Shown here: positions 1 to 9,562 of the stretch, piece after piece
Layout of the letters: each line of letters starts with the position of its first letter
How positions within the stretch are numbered: the first letter of the stretch is position 1
DNA from: Haplosporangium gracile
Lineage: Eukaryota; Mortierellomycota; Mortierellomycetes; Mortierellales; Mortierellaceae
Length of the DNA stretch: 14,663 bases
Reading direction: 5' to 3'
Assembly: GCA_015499985.1 (NCBI GenBank)
Contig: JAAAUF010000510.1
Span: forward strand, 9,912 to 24,574
Notes under the pieces: model-generated
The model's input: the letters and a program-made list of their open reading frames with translations, nothing else
Told to the model about the DNA's origin: nothing
Databases searched by the model: none
Made by a program: the position numbers and the translations under genes

Positions 1-1462
1 CCTCACGAACAACTGTCGGACGTCATCAGGCGCGAGGGATATAGATATAATCTTTAGACCGACAACCGCCTGTGGGAGTGTATAATATAATTCTATTGAC
101 CGTTCCTTTGCAAGATCTAATGAGAATAGGTGGGAGTGGTCAGAACAAATGTCGATGTAAGGGTAATACTCCTGAGAACAAAGCATTTCTGTTCGCATCC
201 ATTATGATAAAGAAACACTTACTATGTCCCTGAGGCTGGTTGTATGAGACTTCCAAGGCAGATTCCACAATCTTGCGAAGTTCGAACCTTTGGAAAACGA
301 GGTGACATATCCTGCAGTCGAACCGTCGTTCAAGCCACTCACTCACCAATTGCACAATCATCACCGGAGCCTTGAACAGCATCACACCAAAGTGTGTAAA
401 CGCTGAGTGTAAAAAGTGTCATTGAATTTATTAGTATCTGGATATTTCTTCTTAGACGTTGAAAGTCGTGTCCATACAGTGGCATTCATAATGTCGCGTG
501 CCTATACCTTGATTCAATGAAGCGTTTTTCTGGCGTTGATCAGGCACAATGACACAGTAGTAAGGCTGGTCCCGTACTTTGCCTAAGGAGGGAGCGTAGA
601 GCTATATTAGAAATGGCCGTCCACACAGAAAGGAGCCAACCCAACATTTTGTCCACGGGTCCATATCCTATATTACCTTTTGGTCTGACAGTGACTGTTA
701 TGACAAACGAGCCTGTAGTAGCCACACCTTCAAGTCTCTCCTCGTCCGAGTCTTCGATGGTATTGTTCATATTCAAAACCTGGAACTCTACGCCTCTGAT
801 ATCGCCAAGCTCATCCACAGTCTCTACAAGATTGTTTCCGGCACTGTCAATTTGTCCTGGAAATGATCCTGTTCTGTTGAGAATCGTCGCCGCTGCGTCA
901 CTTTGAGTCGGTGCAGCCAGGGCAGAAGAGACAAGGTTCTTGGCATTGGCAGCGATGTAGGTGAGGAGTTCGCCTTCATATCGTGTCCATTGGCGCTTGT
1001 CATAGTTATAGAAGGGTGTCGCCTTGTAAGTAATCCATGTCTTGTTGTGCAAGAAGGCTGTTTGAAAGTAATAAAAAAAGAAGAAATGTCCCTATTAGTT
1101 GCCAGCTAAGTCCGAGTTCCGACGAGGTATAGTTCTTTTGAGCGTGGCCAAAGTAGTGGGTAGACCTATGAGAGCCGAAGGTGGTCGTACTCACAGAGCG
1201 GTAAAGGTTCGGCTGTCTCTGTTACTTCTGAACCATTTCTTCCTTGTGCACGGCTGTAGGGATGGTTGTTGAGCTGTGGCGAGGAGCGGTTGGACTGTGG
1301 CGATAGACGATTTGGTGGCGCCAAGGGATCGTTGCGAGTTGAGGACGAGCGGATGACGCTTCCGAGGACATGGCGCGTCCGGATTGCAGAGTTCAAGCTC
1401 TGGTTGTTGCGTTGTGATGGAGCATTAGCAGGTCTGCTGCTGCTGCTAGCTGTCGTTACCAT
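1..1462 (-). CDS. CENP-L / Fta1-type inner kinetochore protein (3' end outside window)
   Basis: This is probably the CENP-L subunit of the constitutive centromere-associated network, called Fta1 in fission yeast and Iml3 in budding yeast. It pairs with CENP-N and helps connect centromeric chromatin to the kinetochore. Five exons join in frame on the minus strand: 1462-1195, 1057-677, 582-508, 402-223 and 116-1, giving 340 codons before the window edge. Every intron is GT-AG and phase 1, and intron 3 carries a TACTAATAA branch site. The N-terminal ~90 residues are Ser/Asn/Arg-rich. Then come the family hallmarks: LHNKTWITYKATPFYNY near residue 92 (vertebrate form LLNKxWTLYxxTPLY), EWLERRFDC (vertebrate EWFQTTFDC) and, in the last exon, SIELYYTLP followed by a LAPDDVRQLF segment (vertebrate IHPEDAKALW). 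The start is uncertain: an in-frame ATG at 1546 would add 28 basic, purine-rich codons that look more like leader. Family identity rests on remembered motifs, and the C-terminus is not visible. Confidence 0.82.
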
Positions 1463-1864
1463 GTCTCCTGTTCTTTTTTCTTTTCTTCTGCTCTTCCTGT
1501 TGGTTTCCTGACTCCTGATGACTATAAACGTTGCCTTTGATGACAACGAGTCGCTTGGACAAAAAAAATAACCTCAAGAGTACACTGAGTGAAGATCAAA
1601 AGGAGAGTCACACCTCCCTACGAAAGGTGACACGTGGATCAAATCCACGAGGCATGGGCATCACTTCTTGTTCTCTGTGAGTTGTGTCTGTGGGTTGAAA
1701 GAACAGATTTAAAACAAAAAAAAAAAGACGTTGGACACAAAAACAACAGAAGCATGCACATGGACATATATGAAACGATATCTATTGCCCACATTGCCCT
1801 TGATCACTTTTTAATCGCTTCTTCTCCTCCCTTTCCTTATGACAATCGTCTCTCTTTGCACAAT
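1463..1864. other. Intergenic gap: Ypt6/Rab6 3' flank and CENP-L leader/promoter
   Basis: Both flanking genes are on the minus strand, so this gap holds the 3' flank of the Rab6 gene and the promoter and leader of the CENP-L gene. It contains A-runs at about 1561-1568 and 1716-1727 (U-rich in the minus transcript). I see no canonical AATAAA poly(A) signal for Rab6, no TATA box, and no convincing further gene. Confidence 0.5.
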
Positions 1865-3347
<1,483 letters not shown>

Positions 3348-4125
3348 GGTGTGTGCGTGTGTGTTAGGAGAGAGAGAGAGAGAGAGAGAGAGATGAATGA
3401 GGATGAAAAAAAGGAAAGAAGGAGAGGTGGGGGCAACAACAACAGCGAAAAGAGGGGCGGATGATGAAAGAGGAGAAGGAAGAAAAGAGGGGAATGATGA
3501 GTTCACAAAAAAAGTACAAAAATAAAAAAAAAAATGAGCGCAAGGCACGGCACGACACAGAGGTGCAAGCAGGTTCAGGTTAGGGTTGGAGCTCGCTCGT
3601 TGCACCCACACATACACACAGACAGACAGAGAAGGAATGGTTACAGCCCTGCAACCTACAGCCAGCGTGACATTTTGACCCCATTGATACACATATCCAC
3701 ACATCAGTCTATAGACCTAGTGACCCGATCTGCAAGAAGACTATACTTGCTGACCGTGATAGCGTTACAGCCCTCCACTTCTTGATCACCGCCTTGACGC
3801 CAAAAGGCCATGGCCAAAGAAGGCGAACCAGGTCTTCGTTCCCTCTCCAATGAGAAAAAGAGCGAGAGTATCAGTCACACATCCAAGAAAGAAAGAAGAA
3901 AACTCCGGTGGCTTGTCTCGCCGCCCATTGGTCGCGCTGCTGCGGGTGTGTGCCTGTCTCGATGTGTGTCCAGACTTTTCCAGAACACCCTCTGGAAAAG
4001 AAAAAAAGGACTATTTGGGTGTCTCCTTCCCTTCCGAAGACACGCCCCTCTTTTCTTTCTTGTTCTTTTCTTTGATCTCCACTTTCTTGCATCAAACACT
4101 CAAGAGGACACACCCTTACACAACC
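3348..4125. promoter_or_regulatory. Divergent promoter region between Rab6 (minus) and HSP60 (plus)
   Basis: This 778-bp gap must hold both promoters. On the Rab6 side it is purine-rich on the plus strand (pyrimidine-rich on the Rab6 strand), with the GA repeat. On the HSP60 side I see an inverted CCAAT box (ATTGG, 3927-3931), a heat-shock-element-like TTCcaGAA (3978-3985), TTC units spaced 10 and 5 bp apart at 4053, 4063 and 4068, and a stress-element-like CCCCT (4045-4049). These fit a heat-inducible chaperonin gene, but each is short and could occur by chance. No clear TATA box is visible. Confidence 0.4.
3368..3393. repeat. (GA)13 microsatellite in Rab6 leader
   Basis: There are thirteen perfect GA units about 20 bp upstream of the Rab6 ATG. 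On the Rab6 strand this is a (CT)n tract, probably part of the 5' leader or core promoter. Further purine-rich sequence follows to about 3500. Confidence 0.9.
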
Positions 4126-6370
4126 ATGCTCTCCTTCTCCCGTGCTCTCAAGGCAAAGGCCCCCATCGCCCGCCAGGCATCCGCCGCCATCGCCATGCCT
4201 TCACGCCTCGCAAACACCCGTCTCTACTCCTCCCACAAGGAGATCAACTTTGGAATCGAGGGCCGCGCAAAGCTCCTCAAGGGTGTTGAGGTCCTCGCAA
4301 AGGCCGTCGCCGTCACCCTTGGCCCCAAGGGTCGCCACGTCCTCATCGCTCAGCCCTACGGCACCCCCAAGATCACCAAGGTAACCTTGATATACATATT
4401 TTTGTCACACGCATGGATCGGGTTCACTATAGCTTCGTCTGTGGGACGCATACCGTGGGAGCGTTTTCTTTGTTGTGGTGGAATCACACAGATCGGATTC
4501 AATATGGATAGGAGCACACCGAGGGAGCGTACTCGATTTCTTACTTCACTGCGCAGACCAATAATGGCTACCTTCAAGTACCAGTTATCAGCCGAGTCTC
4601 GATCTTCTTACTCATACTCGGTTCTTAACGTTCTTCATTGTGCTTCTTATTGTCCAAATAGGATGGTGTCACTGTTGCAAAGTCGATCACTCTCGAGGAC
4701 CCCTTCGAGAACCTCGGAGCCAAGTAAGTACACAGACAGGTGGCTCTCATATGCACGCATGAAGCAGTCAGAAGCAAATACTAATGACACATCAAAAAAA
4801 TACATATACCTTCATCGATATAGGTTGATCCAGGATGTTGCTAACAAGACCAACGAGACCGCTGGTGACGGCACCACCACCGCTACCGTTTTGACCCGCG
4901 CCATCTTTGCCGAGGGTGTCAAGAATGTTGCTGCTGGATGCAACCCCATGGACTTGCGCAAAGGTGTCCAGATGGCCGTTGATGCCGTTGTCGAGTTCTT
5001 GCGCGAGAACAAGCGCGAGATCACTACCACTCAGGAGATTGCTCAGGTCGGAACCATCTCTGCCAACGGCGACAAGGCCATTGGAAACTTGTTGGCCCAG
5101 GCCATGGAGAAGGTCGGCAAGGAGGGTGTCATCACAGTCAAGGACGGCAAGACCACCGAGGATGAGCTCGAGATCACCGAGGGTATGCGCTTCGACCGCG
5201 GTTACATCTCTCCCTACTTTGTCACCGACACCAAGAGCCAGAAGGTTGAGTTCGAGAAGCCCTTGATCCTCTTGTCCGAGAAGAAGATCTCGATCCTCCA
5301 GGATATCCTCCCCGCCCTCGAGGCTGCCGCTACCCAGCGCCGCCCCCTCCTCATCATCGCCGAGGACATTGATGGCGAGGCTTTGGCTGCTACCATCCTT
5401 AACAAGCTCCGCGGTCAGTTGCAGGTTGCTGCCGTCAAGGCCCCCGGCTTTGGTGACAATCGCAAGTCGATCTTGGGGGATCTCGCTACCTTGACCGGAG
5501 GTGTTGTCTTTTCCGATGAGCTCGATGTCAAGTTGGAACGTTTGACCCCCGACCTTTTGGGAACTATTGGTTCGATCTCGATCACTAAGGAGGACACTAT
5601 CTTGAACGGTACTGGTGCTGGTTCCAACGAGGCCATTGCCCAGCGTTGCGAGCAGCTCCGCTCTTTGATTGCTGACTCCGGCACCTCGGACTATGAGCGC
5701 GAGAAGTTGGAGGAGCGCCTTGCCCGCCTTAGCTCGGGTGTTGCCATTATTCGTGTCGGAGGTCAGAGTGAAGTCGAGGTTGGTGAGAAGAAGGACAGGT
5801 AAGATTCGCACACAGTATTTTGAGTTTTGAAAGAATTTCTTAGATTTTGGGCAAAAGGAGAAAAAAGAGAGGACGACAGACAATGACTAATCTTCTATTG
5901 TGTTCCATCATTTCTACTTTAGAATCGTTGATGCCTTGAACGCCACCAAGTGTGCTGTCGATAGCGGTGTCCTCCCCGGTGGTGGTACCGCCTTGCTCAA
6001 GTCACTCAAGGTCCTCGATTCCTTGAAGGGTGAGAACTTTGACCAGCAGCTCGGAATCAACATCATCCGTTCGGCCATCCAGGTTCCCTCCAAGACCATT
6101 GTTGCCAACGCCGGAGGAGAGGGTGCTGTTGTCATTGCCAAGGTTGTTGAGAGCGAGAACTTCCAGTACGGTTACGATGCCTCGAACGGCGAGTACGGTG
6201 ACATGTACGCCCGCGGTGTTTTGGACCCCTTCAAGGTCGTTGTCACTGGTTTGAAGGATGCTGCCGGTGTTGCTTCCTTGTTAAGCACCTCCGAGGCCAT
6301 GATTGTCGATGCCCCCAGCGGCGACAAGGGACCCATGGGCGGTATGGGTGGTATGGGTGGTATGATGTAA
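4126..6370 (+). CDS. HSP60: Mitochondrial chaperonin Hsp60 (GroEL family)
   Basis: This is the group I chaperonin of the mitochondrial matrix. It forms ATP-driven rings that fold imported proteins together with Hsp10. Exons 4126-4380, 4662-4723, 4824-5798 and 5923-6370 join in frame to 579 residues, normal for the family. All introns are GT-AG. Residues 1 to about 35 are rich in Arg, Ala and Ser and lack acidic residues, as expected of a matrix-targeting presequence. ATP-site motifs are present: LGPKGR (65-70), TKDGVTV across the first exon join, and [10 protein letters not shown] (120-129). APGFGDNRK and the chaperonin signature [13 protein letters not shown] follow, preceded by the DALNATK segment that holds the catalytic Asp equivalent to GroEL D398. 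The C-terminus ends in [10 protein letters not shown], typical of mitochondrial Hsp60. The start has a good context (ACAACCATGC) and begins the presequence; open sequence further upstream reads into promoter. Confidence 0.97.
4406..4531 (+). repeat. Degenerate tandem duplication inside HSP60 intron 1
   Basis: The 281-nt first intron (4381-4661) contains two related stretches about 78 bp apart. Copy 1 has GATCGGGTTCACTAT (about 4416-4430), then ACCG and GGGAGCGT ending near 4464. Copy 2 has GATCGGATTCAATAT (about 4491-4505), then ACCGAGGGAGCGT ending near 4530. This suggests an old local duplication. No function is evident. Confidence 0.5.
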
Positions 6371-6779
6371 AATACGTTTTTTCTGTATAAATCTCTCTAG
6401 CAAAATAAATACACATTAGAATATTGCAACTTATTCATCATGTCGATCCATGTGTGCCTTTCGTCGCATCATGGATATCCATTCTTTTGTCGTTCAGCCT
6501 TTGAGCAATGCCTTCTTCTTCCCCGTCCCTGAAGGAAGCGAGCAACAGTGCGGGATTTGAGATTTTGATTTCAGAAGAGTGAGGTTGGATTGCGCTAAGC
6601 CACACATCAACAAAAGGGCCTCTGCTCCCACCGTCCCTCTTTCGTCTCAAATTGGCAACTTTTTGCTTCCTGACCTCTCTCCACCTCAACCCAGTGATTG
6701 TTGCCTTTTTCTGCACCCGATCCACTTTTCCCGAACCTCCCTCACTCTCGCCCACGAAGCACCCATCTACACATTCACA
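6371..6779 (+). promoter_or_regulatory. HSP60 3' UTR and PAM16 promoter/leader
   Basis: This 409-bp gap separates two genes of the same orientation. After the HSP60 poly(A) signal it becomes C/T-rich. An inverted CCAAT box (ATTGG, 6651-6655) lies about 125 bp before the PAM16 ATG. The leader is pyrimidine-rich and ends in ACATTCACA before the start codon. I see no TATA box and no further gene. Confidence 0.4.
6404..6409 (+). terminator. HSP60 poly(A) signal AATAAA
   Basis: A canonical AATAAA lies 34 nt after the HSP60 stop codon, in AT-rich sequence suited to 3'-end formation. Confidence 0.65.
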
Positions 6780-7774
6780 ATGGTAACAGCAGTAACAAGC
6801 AACGAGCAACAAGCATCAGCAACCACGACACCAACGTGCAACAGCAGCAGCATCACATTCATACACAAACATACATCGGAACGCACAGGAACAGCCTTGT
6901 CCAACAAAGCACCTCATTGCCTCGCAACACCTTCCATGCCGTTCAACGACCCTTTTTGTCTCTTCTCGCATTCGCCACTTGCAAATAAGAGTGTATCTTC
7001 TTTTATTTAACGCATCTTCTCTCTCCTCCTTCACTGCTTCATAGGCTGGTCGTGTTATTGCTCAAATTATTGTTATGGGATCCCAGATTGTCGGCAAGGC
7101 CTTTATGGAAGCCTACCGACAAGCTGCTGCCAGTACGTCCTGTCACTACTGTTGAAGACTTTCTTGAGTTTCGGAAGAAGGGTGTAATAATCAGGCAATT
7201 CAGGACATGCAGGAGTATATATGGACTATACTGACTGGAATTATATACAATTTTACTTTTCGCATGTAGACGCTGCCAAGAACGGTGGACATCATGCGGC
7301 CAAGAATGGTTCTGGTGGATCAAAGGCTGCTGCTGCTGACGCTGTCACTCGCAAGACTGGTATGAGCGTCGATGAGGCCATGAACATCTTGAATATTACC
7401 AAGGAGGCTGACTTGGCCAAGATTGTCAAGGTACGGGCGGATTATCATTGAACATGTTTTTTGCGTTGATCTCGACGGTTACAGGTTAATGGCATGGATA
7501 TTCGACCTTACGTGAACCATTTATCGCCTTTCAACATTTTTAGAACTACCAACACTTGCACAAGGTGAACGACAAGGCGGTCGGTGGATCATTTTACTTG
7601 CAATCTAAGGTCGTTCGTGCCAAAGAGCGTTTGGAGATGGAGTGGGCTGCAGAAGGAAACCCCATCAAGATTGAACCAGAGGCACCAGCAGAAGAGGCAG
7701 GAGGAGCAACAGAAGGATCAAAATCGACTTCTGCATCATCATCACAACCCCCCTCCGGAGACAAGCAGGCCTAA
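6780..7774 (+). CDS. PAM16: Pam16/Tim16 (Magmas), J-like subunit of the mitochondrial import motor
   Basis: Pam16 sits on the matrix side of the inner membrane at the TIM23 translocase. It binds the J-protein Pam14/Pam18 and restrains its stimulation of mitochondrial Hsp70 during import. Exons 6780-6782, 7045-7132, 7270-7430 and 7544-7774 join in frame to 160 residues. The first coding exon is the ATG alone, joined to GCTGGTCGT to give [20 protein letters not shown], the conserved hydrophobic N-terminus, followed by [10 protein letters not shown] low-complexity Gly/Ala linker leads to the degenerate J domain (about residues 55-120): [15 protein letters not shown], then [20 protein letters not shown] and [11 protein letters not shown]. 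The HPD motif of true J proteins is absent (the place is taken by VNDKA), as the family requires. The last ~35 residues are an acidic/Ser-rich tail. All introns are GT-AG. No other upstream ATG gives an open frame into exon 2. Confidence 0.93.
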
Positions 7775-8244
7775 GAATCCGAAGTGGAGGAACGAGCACA
7801 TCGCACACGCGGCGGTGTCATCCAAACTGTATGTGTTGTGGATGTGTGAGAAAGAGAGCGTTATGAGCACGCACTGCGCATGGTGCAAGATAAGAGAAGA
7901 CGGATGCGGGATGGTGGGAAATAGCAGAACATCGTTCTCAAAGGAACAACCTACCTTTATTTTTTTTGTGTCATCTTGCGCCATCTAGCCAACGTAATTA
8001 TACATGTAGAAAACAACCAAATAGACATTATTTTTTTTTTGCAAAATACACAAGTCGTTTTGATCGTATCTTGGTCCTTGCTGGCTAGTCTGCACAGCGA
8101 ATTCATTCATTAATAGTTGAACGTCGTCAAAATCGATTGTTTTCGATCGTGCACGGAGTCTTTTAACCCTTGCAACGACATTTCAAAAGAGTATAAAAAC
8201 GTGAGAAAATGAGAATGGATAAACAAAAAAAAAAAAGGACTAAC
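7775..8244. other. Convergent gap between PAM16 and the argininosuccinate synthase fragment
   Basis: This stretch holds the PAM16 3' flank on the plus strand and, on the minus strand, sequence that begins as intron 2 of the argininosuccinate synthase fragment (GTTAGT donor at 8244). On the minus strand a TTAAT-type branch site followed by CTGTGCAG near 8097 looks like an intron end, but the codons after it do not resemble the enzyme and soon reach a stop. T-runs lie at about 7961-7968 and 8031-8040. I find no canonical AATAAA and no real gene. Confidence 0.55.
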
Positions 8245-8689
8245 CTGGCGGCGAGCAATGACGGGACGGGCAAGAGAGGTGCCGAGAAGGTATACTCCCT
8301 CGTAGATGGTGTTGGCCTGAACAGCGGGGTAGATCAACTCCTCAACGAATTCGCGTTGCAAGTCCTTTGTTTTATGAAGGGAGAATGAATTGCACATGAT
8401 TTCGTTAGTTGGATAGTTGACAAAGAGTAAATGTGTGCTGTGAAAGAAAGAGATAACGCAAAGTGAAGAGCGGACAAAGCCTTACCTCGACAAAGACCTT
8501 GGTGGCTCCACAACCCTTGGCCTTGACGACGGCAGCGTCAAAGTCTTCTTCCTGTCCGACATTGGCCATATAGCACATGACTTCATAGCCCTGCTCGATC
8601 AACCAAGCGAGGATGCAGGAGGTGTCGAGTCCGCCAGAGTAGGCGAGAAGGACGCGGCCCTTGGATGAAGTGGTGGCAGCAGCAGACAT
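8245..8689 (-). pseudogene. Argininosuccinate synthase, 5' fragment only (first 108 codons)
   Basis: Argininosuccinate synthase joins citrulline and aspartate using ATP, the penultimate step of arginine synthesis, in the cytosol. Two exons (8689-8486 and 8364-8245) join in frame and encode 108 residues. They include the nucleotide-binding signature [10 protein letters not shown] (14-23), then [31 protein letters not shown] and [16 protein letters not shown], all strongly typical. Donor GTAAGG and its acceptor bound intron 1, and exon 2 ends at an intact GTTAGT donor. A full enzyme has about 410 residues. The remaining roughly 300, including the GxTxKGNDQxRFE signature, are not found in the 470 bp before the PAM16 stop codon. 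They could not lie further left without passing through PAM16 and HSP60. The remnant itself carries no stop or frameshift, so the loss is recent, or the gene is broken by an assembly join. A short truncated product is possible. Confidence 0.85.
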
Positions 8690-9070
8690 AGTGATAATGG
8701 AGGGAGGAGGTTTAAGGTGTCTGTAGAGAGGGAAGTGTGCTGAGTGTCAAGTGACGAAAAGAGGCAGAAAAAGAAGAAGAAGAAACTGGGAGTAAGAGGA
8801 CAAAGAGTAAGGCGATGAAGAAGGGTATTTATACGAGTCAAGGACTACATCGGTTTCGCCCTTGGCTCCTTCACACAGTTCCCTTTTCGCCCTTTTTTTC
8901 TTTCTCTCCGATAAAAAAAAACCTTGTTTGGCTGACATCCGATGAGTCGATCTGATTCGCAGTCACATACGGAAAACTTAGTGGCAAACTGATCAACGAG
9001 GAACAGGAACAAAGGCGCTGGTCCCCCTCTTGGCTCTCTGGCTCTGACTGACCCTTCGCGAGTCATCCTC
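8690..9070 (-). promoter_or_regulatory. Promoter of the argininosuccinate synthase fragment, with TATA box and Gcn4/CPC1-like sites
   Basis: On the minus strand a TATAAATA box (8826-8833) lies about 137 nt before the ATG, followed by a pyrimidine-rich leader. Immediately upstream of the TATA box is TGACTC (8835-8840). Further upstream are a partial site, TGAGTC on the plus strand (8943-8948), and ATGACTC on the minus strand (9060-9066). Gcn4/CPC1-type bZIP factors bind TGASTCA-like sequences and activate amino-acid biosynthesis genes including those for arginine, so the spacing and gene identity are consistent. Binding itself is inference. Confidence 0.5.
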
Positions 9071-9319
9071 GCTCTTTTTCTTCTCTTCTCTCCTCTTTTA
9101 CTCTTAGTTTCGGATCCTACTTCTGCCTTCTGTTATCTGTCTTCTCTTGCTCGTCTCTACTCTTTCTCTTGATCATAGATGCACAATGTCCTTTCACATT
9201 GAGACCCCAATAGCGATGGAATAAAGTAGAATAAAAAGTTTTCTTTCTGCTTTTTATTATTATTATCCTAGCCACGACATTCTTTTATAAAAGAAGGGGA
9301 AAAGAGATCAAGTCAGGCC
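9071..9319. other. Gap with arrestin 3' flank and poly(A) signal
   Basis: Both flanking genes are on the minus strand. On that strand an AATAAA motif (plus-strand TTTATT, 9253-9258) lies in an AATAATAATAAAA run about 65 nt after the arrestin stop codon, a good poly(A) signal. The rest is C/T-rich on the plus strand and belongs to the far upstream flank of the argininosuccinate synthase fragment. Confidence 0.5.
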
Positions 9320-9529
9320 CTAGGGAGCGAGGACATATTGGACGTATGTCTTGCCAGAGAGAGTGTGATACATCGGGATCCACACCTGCTGCTTCCGGAC
9401 CTGTTGAACAGGCTGCATCTGAAAGCGTTGTTGCTGCTGTAACTGGAACTGCTGTTGCTGTTGCTGCTGTTGCTGCTGTTGATACTGTAGCTGTTGTTGT
9501 TGATGTTGCTGCTGTAACTGCTGTTGTAA

Positions 9530-9562
<33 letters not shown>

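Noticed and set aside
3577..3592. Telomere-like GGTTAGGGTTGG
   Set aside because: It is barely more than one repeat unit, inside a low-complexity purine-rich promoter, with no array. Chance is the simplest explanation.
3805..3818. GGCCATGGCC palindrome before HSP60
   Set aside because: A 10-bp palindrome overlapping a chance ATG, with no repeat partner and no associated signal.
3850..4125. In-frame extension of HSP60 upstream of ATG 4126 (open back to 3850)
   Set aside because: The extension would place about 90 promoter-derived residues before the mitochondrial presequence. Codon use and composition are those of leader sequence, and 4126 starts the typical targeting peptide.
4792..5883. 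363-codon open frame on the minus strand, antisense to HSP60
   Set aside because: It is the complement of a highly codon-biased HSP60 exon. The translation is Leu/Gly/Asp-rich with no domain, and the sense gene explains the openness.
7980..8097. Possible third exon of argininosuccinate synthase after CTGTGCAG on the minus strand
   Set aside because: The codons after this acceptor do not resemble the enzyme and reach a stop within about 40 residues. The expected continuation and the KGNDQ signature are absent.
6371..8244. PAM16 nested within a giant intron of argininosuccinate synthase
   Set aside because: The missing exons would have to lie left of 6780, where HSP60 and its 3' flank sit, and none are found. 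Introns here are all under about 320 nt.
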